A stretch of DNA of 7,134 nucleotides from Bacteroidota bacterium (GTDB taxonomy: Bacteria > Bacteroidota > Bacteroidia > Chitinophagales > LD1), in NCBI GenBank assembly GCA_028288545.1, contig JAQBNQ010000588.1, forward strand, positions 1 to 7,134. Reading direction: 5' to 3'. Position 1 is the stretch's first letter, and every line of letters begins with the position of its first letter. This document shows, piece by piece, positions 1 through 5,702 of the stretch. Below the pieces are notes generated by a model that made no database searches, was not told the DNA's origin, and worked only from the letters and a program-made list of their open reading frames with translations. The position numbers and the translations under genes are program-made.

Positions 1-273
1 GCATTTATTCTATTAAAGTTTTCAGCCAAACTGCCAATACCAAAACTCTTCAAAATCTCTTCGCTGGTAATGGGTCTATTGGCAATTGTATTGGCTGGCA
101 AGGGCGTACATGCATTGCAGGAAACCGGCAACATTGGTATTCACGGTTTAGCAATTGGCCGGGTAGAATTAATAGGCTTGTTTCCAACAATTGAAACCTG
201 CGCCGCTCAACTTGCCGTTTTGGTTATACTTATCATCGTTTGGAATTTCACTACGGGCACCAAAAAGAAATAG
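1..273 (+). CDS. FTR1-family iron permease, C-terminal fragment (5' end outside window)
   Basis: The reading frame is open from base 1 to a TAG stop at 271-273 and gives 90 residues; the first in-frame ATG at 70 is internal, because homologous-looking sequence continues upstream of it. The fragment contains a hydrophobic helix followed by LAGKGVHALQETG, closely resembling the conserved late segment of FTR1/EfeU iron permeases, then a GLFPTIET-AAQL segment and a last hydrophobic helix ending in a lysine-rich tail (GTKKK). FTR1 proteins are inner-membrane transporters that move iron using REXXE motifs; those lie upstream and cannot be checked here. The gene converges on the minus-strand secreted-protein genes and is followed 14 bp later by a strong hairpin terminator. 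Family assignment rests on pattern recognition of about one third of the protein. Oxidative (ferroxidase-coupled) versus other iron uptake cannot be told from this part. Confidence 0.8.
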   Translation, partial: AFILLKFSAKLPIPKLFKISSLVMGLLAIVLAGKGVHALQETGNIGIHGLAIGRVELIGLFPTIETCAAQLAVLVILIIVWNFTTGTKKK

Positions 274-287
274 AAATCATACACTAT

Positions 288-327
288 AAAAAAGAAAAGC
301 GGCAACTAATGTTGCCGCTTTCTTTTT
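288..327. terminator. Bidirectional intrinsic terminator between convergent genes
   Basis: The arms AAAGCGGCAAC (296-306) and GTTGCCGCTTT (311-321) are perfectly complementary around a TAAT loop. The outer part continues as an A-rich left flank (288-294) pairing with a T-rich right flank (322-327), with a single bulged A at 295. Read rightward, it ends in TTTCTTTTT and would stop the iron permease transcript. Read leftward, the mirrored A-tract supplies the U-tract, so it would also stop the secreted-protein operon, whose last stop codon is at 367-369. Confidence 0.88.
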
Positions 328-366
328 GTCCAGCGTCCCCGTTTAACTTCAAATAAGCTTACCAGA

Positions 367-1137
367 TTATTGTACCACCAGTTGCCTTGTTGCCGAGCCC
401 CTGGCGGAACTTAGCTTTACAAAATAAATACCCGCAGCCAGTTCATCCGTGTTTAGTTCATATTGTTGTTGTGCGACACTATTTTGCAATTGCTGTTGCT
501 GCACAGTTTTTCCAAGTACATCTGTCATTGTCATCGTTAAAATTTCGTTTCCCATACCATCAAACTTCAATAATGTGGCCGAATGGGTAGGGTTAGGATA
601 CAAACTGATATTATTCACAGAAGCCAGTTCAGCAATGCCCGAAATAAGCTTGGTTGTGTAAACGGAGTCTTGTATGGGAACACTCCAATTGCCCTGCTCA
701 TCCTTAAAACGGATTGCAAATAAATGAAGGCCTGTATCAAGGTTGTACGGAATTAACGCAGCTGACAGGTCAATGGTTTGAGTAGGAGTTACACTTACAG
801 AAGTATGATTAGCATAATTTGCATCCCACCAGTATTCATATCCCGATATGTTGAACCCTGTTCTTACAAACCTCCATGTTTGGGGTGAACTATAAATACC
901 ATTGGCATCTTTAAACTGCATGGTTATATAGTGATAGCCATTGCTCAACGAGTTTGTAGCTAAAGCTGTAGTAAGGTTAAGATCAAGTACTCCGGTAACA
1001 TTTACACTTGTTGCAGCTCCAATATTACCATCATACCAGTAACGGTAACTTACAATGGTTTGTGCGCTGCTAATGGCGCAAAGCCCTATCGCAAATACCG
1101 CACTCATTAAAAGCCTTTTTATTGAATCATTTTTCAT
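367..1137 (-). CDS. Secreted two-repeat protein with T9SS type A sorting domain
   Basis: The protein has 256 residues. Residues 1-25 are a signal peptide (basic start, hydrophobic core, ISSA before Q26); Cys20 is preceded by Leu, so it is not a convincing lipobox. Residues 30-91 and 99-160 are two copies of one module, each with a YxYWxD start and a GxHxxxxxFKDxxGxxS end. Residues 172-256 are a typical T9SS type A (Por_Secre_tail) sorting domain: ISLYPNPT at 177-184, TDVLGK at 205-210, LAAGIYFVKL at 233-242, and the RQLVVQ end. In Bacteroidota such tails direct export through the outer membrane by the type IX system, with the tail usually cleaved on the cell surface. No catalytic motif is visible, so the role of the repeat modules (adhesin or carbohydrate-binding-like) is unknown. 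Its start lies 26 bp downstream of the beta-helix gene stop, with no room for a clear promoter, so it is probably co-transcribed. No clear Shine-Dalgarno sequence precedes the ATG, as is common in this phylum. Confidence 0.9.
   Translation of the reverse strand: MKNDSIKRLLMSAVFAIGLCAISSAQTIVSYRYWYDGNIGAATSVNVTGVLDLNLTTALATNSLSNGYHYITMQFKDANGIYSSPQTWRFVRTGFNISGYEYWWDANYANHTSVSVTPTQTIDLSAALIPYNLDTGLHLFAIRFKDEQGNWSVPIQDSVYTTKLISGIAELASVNNISLYPNPTHSATLLKFDGMGNEILTMTMTDVLGKTVQQQQLQNSVAQQQYELNTDELAAGIYFVKLSSARGSATRQLVVQ
658..1050 (-). repeat. Two divergent tandem copies of a ~62-residue module inside the T9SS protein
   Basis: The first copy is encoded by 865-1050 (residues 30-91) and the second by 658-843 (residues 99-160). 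They align without gaps over 62 residues with 22 identities by hand count (about 35%). Shared anchors are YxYWxDxN, TSVxVT, a GxH and an FKDxxG near the end. The two copies are separated by only seven residues. This is an old internal duplication visible at protein level, not a DNA-level repeat. Confidence 0.75.
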
Positions 1138-1163
1138 TTCATTAAGGTTTAGCTGGTTAACAA

Positions 1164-2243
1164 TTAATACGGTTGTGCCGCAACATGAATGTTAATGTTT
1201 AAACTACCATTAGCATCGGTAGAGCCAGGTATAGTAGCACCTGTAAAGTGAGGGTTATACGGAACCCAGCCTGGTTTAGAAGGTGTGGCACTGCCGAATA
1301 CGCCGCAATCATGTCCATCGTTTCCATAGCCAATAGCAGGACTGCCAACCGCAAGATGATAATCGTTAGCCCATGCAAAACCTGCTGTGGCGGCGTTTAC
1401 AAAAACCGTACTCATAGTAACCCCACCGGTACAATTATTAAACACATCCGAACCCGAACCAGGTAGCGCGTCTCCCAAAATGCAGTTTGTGTATACTGCT
1501 CCAAATTGGTTAGCAAAACTGTTATTACCTGCATAAATGATACAATTGGTGATACTGCCGCTACCTGGTGCTGCAGCCAAAACGCAATTAGTAAAAGATA
1601 CAGCCTGCGATCCTGCCTGTGCCAGTGACATAATAATACATTTATCAACTGTAGCCGCTGATGTCCCGGCACCCGAACCCCATAGTCCTCCGGTAAGTAT
1701 ACATTCATGAAACTCTGCGCTCACCGATCCTGGCGATGGGCCGCCGCCTCTGCCGTAAAAATTAAAGGCATTCATCATGCAGCGTGTAAACGTAAAATGG
1801 CCCGAACTATCGGGTGTTACAGATCCATTACCCAAAAAAAGATTTGGGCAATTGAAAGATATCCCGTCAAAAGTACTTCCGCCGGCAGCACTGCCAATGC
1901 TCATATCACCCGAAAGGTTTGCACCATCCAGAGGAGCGTGAAGGAATGTCTGACCAGTTACGGACGTAGAATCCGCATTAATACCGGCACCAATAAAATG
2001 AAGCGGTTTATAAAAATTGATGCTATCTCCTCCAACCCCGGCAATTCCTCCAAGCGTAAACTGGCCACCCGACAAATAGATGTAATCGCCGGCCGAAGCT
2101 GCGGCAACTGCTGCATCAAGGGTTGAAAAGACACTGGCATTCGAACCGCTTTGCAAAACAACCACCTGCGCTTTGCTTAGCGTGGGCGCTAATAGCAACA
2201 CAACTGCCGTTAATAGTAAATAGAGTTTGCTTTTCATATTCAT
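1164..2243 (-). CDS. Secreted right-handed parallel beta-helix-like protein
   Basis: The protein has 359 residues. Residues 1-25 form a signal peptide with the likely cut SKA|Q26. Residues 40-60 (STLDAAVAAASAGDYIYLSGG) resemble the opening of many pectin-lyase-fold proteins, in which a list of short beta strands winds into a solenoid. Residues 130-275 then show repeated short units centred on a cysteine flanked by beta-branched residues (TRCMM, HECIL, DKCII, TNCVL, TNCII, TNCIL, NNCTG), as expected for stacked rungs. The DYHLAVGSPAIGYGNDGHDCGVFG-type closing segment (294-317) is typical of Bacteroidota beta-helix surface proteins. No acidic catalytic residues of a polysaccharide lyase could be identified, so enzyme activity is not claimed. 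It ends in AAQPY with no T9SS tail and no lipobox, so its final location is unclear (periplasm or released). It is first in a likely two-gene operon with the T9SS protein. Met3 at 2237 is an alternative start; the signal peptide is intact either way. Confidence 0.8.
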   Translation of the reverse strand: MNMKSKLYLLLTAVVLLLAPTLSKAQVVVLQSGSNASVFSTLDAAVAAASAGDYIYLSGGQFTLGGIAGVGGDSINFYKPLHFIGAGINADSTSVTGQTFLHAPLDGANLSGDMSIGSAAGGSTFDGISFNCPNLFLGNGSVTPDSSGHFTFTRCMMNAFNFYGRGGGPSPGSVSAEFHECILTGGLWGSGAGTSAATVDKCIIMSLAQAGSQAVSFTNCVLAAAPGSGSITNCIIYAGNNSFANQFGAVYTNCILGDALPGSGSDVFNNCTGGVTMSTVFVNAATAGFAWANDYHLAVGSPAIGYGNDGHDCGVFGSATPSKPGWVPYNPHFTGATIPGSTDANGSLNINIHVAAQPY

Positions 2244-2270
2244 TCGTTTTTGTGATTAATTATTGATACA

Positions 2271-2300
2271 CAAAGTTACTATATGACAAAGCGTGGCCAA
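2271..2300 (-). promoter_or_regulatory. Bacteroidota-type promoter for the secreted-protein operon
   Basis: On the minus strand TTG (2300-2298) is followed by 19 bases and then TAACTTTG (2278-2271). This fits the primary sigma factor consensus of Bacteroidota, a -33 TTG and a -7 TAnnTTTG. Transcription would begin near 2264, giving a leader of about 20 bases before the ATG at 2243. It would serve both the beta-helix gene and the T9SS gene. Confidence 0.7.
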
Positions 2301-2322
2301 TCCCCCGTTTGGGGGGTTATTG
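2298..2322. other. C5/G6 hairpin downstream of the RND pump gene
   Basis: CCCCC (2302-2306) and a run of six G (2311-2316) flank a GTTT loop, and outer CAAT (2298-2301) can pair with ATTG (2319-2322) across a small bulge. It lies 84 bp past the pump stop codon, so it could end or stabilise the pump transcript, but neither side carries a U-tract, so it is not a standard intrinsic terminator. It touches the -33 element of the next promoter at 2298-2300. A weaker inverted pair, AGCCCT at 2367-2372 and AGGGCT at 2393-2398, lies between the stop and this hairpin. The rest of the 2244-2405 gap shows nothing recognisable. Confidence 0.45.
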
Positions 2323-2405
2323 AAGGCATCCTCTCTTTTAAAACAACGAATAAAGCTGATTCGGGCAGCCCTGTTATATTAGATCAGACTAAAGGGCTAA
2401 TCGTA

Positions 2406-5400
2406 TTAATGCTTCTGTTCCTCCACTTCAGGATCGTGAAGTGTATGTCCGTGCCTGCGGTAAACCCATTCAAATATTAAGGGCAATACCAGCAAGGTAA
2501 GAATGGTTGAAGTAATTAAACCACCAATAACAACAATAGCCAAAGGCTTTTGGGTTTCGCTGCCTATGCCGGTTGAAATAGCGGCAGGTAGCAAACCAAG
2601 CGCGGCCATAAGTGCTGTCATCACTACAGGCCTTACGCGGGAATTCACTCCGTTGAATATGGAATCTTTAAGCGATTGCTTAAGCCCAAGGTTGCTTTTA
2701 AATTCACCAATAAGTATTACCCCGTTTTGTATACAAATTCCAAACAAGGCTATAAATCCGATGCCCGCTGAGATACTGAAATTAATTCCAGTTATATGTA
2801 TCGCAAGGATACCACCGATAATTGCGAAGGGCACATTTAGCAACACAATACCTGCATCCTTCAAACTTCTGAATATGATAAACAGGATGAGGAATATTGC
2901 CAGCAAACTAAGTGGCACCACCTGGGCTAAACGTTTTGATGCTCTTTGCTGGTTTTCAAATTCACCCGCCCATACTATGCTGTAGCCTTTGGGTAATTTC
3001 AGTGCCTTATTAACTTTCATTTGTCCCTCAGCAATGGCGCTTCCCAAATCCCTATCGCGGATAGAAAACTTAACGGCTATGTAACGGACACTACCATCTC
3101 GAAAAACATAAGCCGGTCCTGTTAAAGTATGGATAGTGGCAAATTCCTTAATAGGAATTTTGCTCCCGTCTTTTGCAGGCACCAACAGGTTCCCAATCTC
3201 TTCAGAGGTTTGTCTGAAATTAGGTTGATACCTGATCCGGATATCAAATTTCTTCTCGCCCTCATACATTTGGTTGGCTGCCTTACCCCCTATTGCCATT
3301 CCTATCATCGCATTGCAATCGGCAACGTTAATTCCGTACAACGACATTTTTTGCTGATCTAACTCTATTCTGAATTCGGGCTGCCCCAGGTTTTTCAAAA
3401 TCCCAAGGTCATCAATGCCTTGTATGGTGGCAAGTTGGTCGTGTACCACATGAGCATAATTATCCAGTTGAATCTGGTCAGGCCCATAAATTTTTACTGC
3501 AAGCGCGCCGTTTACACCACTTACGGCCTCTTCAACATTGTCCAATATCGGCTGAGAATAATTGTAAACTATACCCGGAAAATTTTTGAGCTTGGCGTCC
3601 ATGCTATCAACCAATTGATCTTTAGTGATACCGCGTTTCCATTCTTCCTTGGGGTATAGATCGACGTTGCACTGCACATTAAAGAATCCCGACGGGTCCG
3701 TACCGTCATCCGGTCTACCCGTTTGACTCATTACACTATGCACCTCGGGAAACGTAAGCAGTATGCTTCTCATTTCGTCCGCAAATTTTGCAGCGTCGGT
3801 AAGCGAAACGCTGATAGGTAGTTGCGATTCAACCCAAAGTGCACCTTCATCAAGATGCGGAAGAAACTCAGTACCCAAAAATTTAGAAGAGAAGAACACA
3901 GCGCCGACAAATAAAAATGCAAAACCCATTGCCCAGAATTTAAACCGGTAGGTAAGTCCGAAAATCTTTAAAACACCGTTGGTTATAAACTGGGCAAACT
4001 TGTTGTCCTTTTCCCTTACATCTTTTTTAAGGAGAAAACTCATCAAAGCAGGCACCAGGGTAAGGGTAAATATTAAGGCTCCCAATAAAGCAAAACCCAA
4101 TGTATATGCAAGTGGCGAAAACATTTTCCCTTCTACTTTCTCAAAAGCAAAAATCGGAATGAGCGCAAATATGATGATCACCTTACTAAAGAAAATTGAT
4201 TTGCCCAGTTCGCCGGCACGGTTCTTAATAAGCCCACCTTTGGCCAGCTTATTGAATTTTTCCATACCCTGTTTATGGGCAAGATGGTCAAGCGCCACAA
4301 ACACTCCTTCCACCATTACCACGGCCCCATCTATGATGATACCAAAATCAATCGCCCCCATCGAAAGCAGGTTGGCTGTCATCCCCTTTAAACGCAAGCA
4401 GGTAAATGCAAACAGCAGCGCAAGTGGTATAATTAGCGCTACAATTACCGTAGTGCGCCAATCAGCCATAAAAATGAAAACGATGACCGTTACCAAAATG
4501 ATACCCTCCAGCAGGTTATGCAATACGGTGTGGGTACAAAAATCAATCAGCTTTTCGCGATTGTAGAAGGTAACGATCTTAACCCCCTCCGGGAGAATAG
4601 AAGTGTTCAATTCATCCACCTTCTGTTTCAGCTCCTTAATAACTTCGCTGGGATTCTCGCCTTTCCGCAGCAACACTATTCCTTCCACCACATCATTTTG
4701 ATGATCGAGGCCTACCTTACCTAAGCGTGGTAAAAACGATTCGTAAACCTTGGCTACATTTTTTACGAGGATAGGAACCCCTTTAAGGTTCTTTACTACA
4801 ATATTTTCTATCTGGCTGGTGTCTTTCAAAAGACCTATACCCCGCACAACATATGCCTGCCCGTTCTTTTCAATCACATCACCCCCCACATTAATATTCG
4901 ACTTTTGAACCGCCTCATAAAGTTCGTAAGCAGTAATATCATACTTAGCCAACAGGTGCGGATCAACGCTTATTTCATATGTTTTGGTCTTGCCTCCGAA
5001 ACTTACCACGTCGGCCACTCCCTGTACTGCACGGAATTGTCGTTCAACTACCCATTCTTCCAGGGTTTTAAGTTCAGTAATAGATTTAGGGCCTTGTACA
5101 GTATACCTGAAAATTTCGCCTGTTGGTCCGGATGGAGGTTCAATATCCGGTTCTACGCCATCGGGCAACTTGGCATTATGCACCCTGGCAATTACTTGCT
5201 GGCGGGCCCAGGCATCATCTACATCATCGGCAAACCCCACAGTAACCCTGCTAAGCCCGAACATGGAGATAGAGCGAACGTATATTTTCTTCATTACGCC
5301 GCTCATTTCCGTTTCTATCGGTATGGTAACAAACTTCTCAATCTCTTCAGCACTTGCGCCCGGCCACTGCGATATGATCCTTATCTGGGTATTTGTAACA

Positions 5401-5531
5401 TCCGGAAATGCCTCGATGGGCGTATTCATGTAACTGTATACCCCCACTATAACAGCGATCACTGTCATCAATAAAACAAAATACCGGTTCTTGATACTGA
5501 AGCCTACAATGCCCTTCACAAACTTATTCAT
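2406..5531 (-). CDS. czcA: Heavy-metal efflux RND pump (CzcA/CusA family), complete
   Basis: This is the inner-membrane, proton-driven subunit of a tripartite exporter that moves metal cations out through a periplasmic adaptor and an outer-membrane channel. Counting from the ATG at 5531 it has 1041 residues, the usual length for the family. Membrane helix 1 is at about 15-35, helices 2-6 at 339-501, helix 7 at 531-547 and helices 8-12 at 871-1024; the large periplasmic porter/docking halves lie at 36-338 and 548-870. Early family motifs are present (TPIEAFPDVTNTQ, QWPGASAEEIEK). Helix 4 carries D395-F-G, D401 and E408, matching the spacing of the essential D402/D408/E415 of Cupriavidus CzcA. 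This pattern is associated with divalent ions (Zn, Co, Ni, Cd), while Cu/Ag pumps lack the first Asp; the exact substrate remains inference. A TTG nine bases upstream could extend it by three residues, but the ATG fits the MNKFVKGIVGFSIKNR-type start better. The C-terminal tail is histidine-containing (HGHTLHD...KH). It is preceded by a paralogous pump gene on the same strand, 171 bp away. Confidence 0.93.
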   Translation of the reverse strand: MNKFVKGIVGFSIKNRYFVLLMTVIAVIVGVYSYMNTPIEAFPDVTNTQIRIISQWPGASAEEIEKFVTIPIETEMSGVMKKIYVRSISMFGLSRVTVGFADDVDDAWARQQVIARVHNAKLPDGVEPDIEPPSGPTGEIFRYTVQGPKSITELKTLEEWVVERQFRAVQGVADVVSFGGKTKTYEISVDPHLLAKYDITAYELYEAVQKSNINVGGDVIEKNGQAYVVRGIGLLKDTSQIENIVVKNLKGVPILVKNVAKVYESFLPRLGKVGLDHQNDVVEGIVLLRKGENPSEVIKELKQKVDELNTSILPEGVKIVTFYNREKLIDFCTHTVLHNLLEGIILVTVIVFIFMADWRTTVIVALIIPLALLFAFTCLRLKGMTANLLSMGAIDFGIIIDGAVVMVEGVFVALDHLAHKQGMEKFNKLAKGGLIKNRAGELGKSIFFSKVIIIFALIPIFAFEKVEGKMFSPLAYTLGFALLGALIFTLTLVPALMSFLLKKDVREKDNKFAQFITNGVLKIFGLTYRFKFWAMGFAFLFVGAVFFSSKFLGTEFLPHLDEGALWVESQLPISVSLTDAAKFADEMRSILLTFPEVHSVMSQTGRPDDGTDPSGFFNVQCNVDLYPKEEWKRGITKDQLVDSMDAKLKNFPGIVYNYSQPILDNVEEAVSGVNGALAVKIYGPDQIQLDNYAHVVHDQLATIQGIDDLGILKNLGQPEFRIELDQQKMSLYGINVADCNAMIGMAIGGKAANQMYEGEKKFDIRIRYQPNFRQTSEEIGNLLVPAKDGSKIPIKEFATIHTLTGPAYVFRDGSVRYIAVKFSIRDRDLGSAIAEGQMKVNKALKLPKGYSIVWAGEFENQQRASKRLAQVVPLSLLAIFLILFIIFRSLKDAGIVLLNVPFAIIGGILAIHITGINFSISAGIGFIALFGICIQNGVILIGEFKSNLGLKQSLKDSIFNGVNSRVRPVVMTALMAALGLLPAAISTGIGSETQKPLAIVVIGGLITSTILTLLVLPLIFEWVYRRHGHTLHDPEVEEQKH
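4308..4349 (-). other. Helix-4 proton/cation relay motif DFG-III-DGA-VVMV-EG
   Basis: Codons at 4347-4349 (Asp), 4329-4331 (Asp) and 4308-4310 (Glu) encode the three charged intramembrane residues of the complete pump. The layout corresponds to the HME1 signature DFGxxxDGAxxxxEN, except that Gly replaces the usual Asn after the Glu. All three charged residues needed for transport in studied CzcA proteins are kept, so the pump should be active. Confidence 0.8.
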
Positions 5532-5612
5532 GCACCACAATTGAAAATCCGAAACTTAGGTAAGCTTCTGTTATAAAATGAAATGTCCCTCCACAATTTT
5601 AATAAAAATCGC

Positions 5613-5632
5613 GAATGTCAAAAGGAACATTC
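5613..5632 (-). other. Inverted repeat followed by a T-run between the two pump genes
   Basis: GAATGT (5613-5618) and ACATTC (5627-5632) are exact inverted arms around an 8-base spacer. In the direction of transcription the hairpin is followed by GCGA and then five T (5609-5605). The stem is only six, mostly weak, base pairs, so it is at best a leaky terminator or attenuator that lowers expression of the second pump, or a protein-binding dyad. A partial promoter match, TTG-N17-TAAAATTG with one mismatch in the -7 box, overlaps it (about 5623-5596). The rest of the 5532-5702 gap has no gene. Confidence 0.3.
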
Positions 5633-5702
5633 AGGAAATCCCCGGACTTGTTAAGATAAACCGGACTCTGCGAAACCATTAACCGGGTTTCTACGGTAGG
5701 AA

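Noticed and set aside
1078..1137. Lipoprotein signal in the T9SS protein because of Cys20
   Set aside because: The residue before Cys is Leu rather than Gly, Ala or Ser, and a normal signal peptidase I site (SSA|Q) follows.
1707..2126. Plus-strand open frame of 139 codons opposite the beta-helix gene
   Set aside because: The protein is basic and low in order, resembles no family, and lies opposite a gene with a clear signal peptide and repeats.
2283..2480. Plus-strand open frame spanning the gap after the pump gene
   Set aside because: It runs over the hairpin and into the antisense of the pump end, with no conserved features.
3979..4566. Long plus-strand open frame opposite the complete pump gene (also 2503-2985, 4905-5474 and 5749-6363)
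   Set aside because: They are antisense shadows of conserved pump coding sequence and have no recognisable domain, promoter or start context.
5551..5558. Minus-strand TAAGTTTC just upstream of the complete pump start, similar to a -7 box
   Set aside because: The last base differs from TAnnTTTG and no TTG lies at the right distance upstream.
5642..5667. Direct repeat CCGGACT at 5642-5648 and 5661-5667, with a nearby AACCGGGTT near-palindrome
   Set aside because: Seven-base copies, only two of them, in a short gap; this is plausible by chance and no known operator matches.
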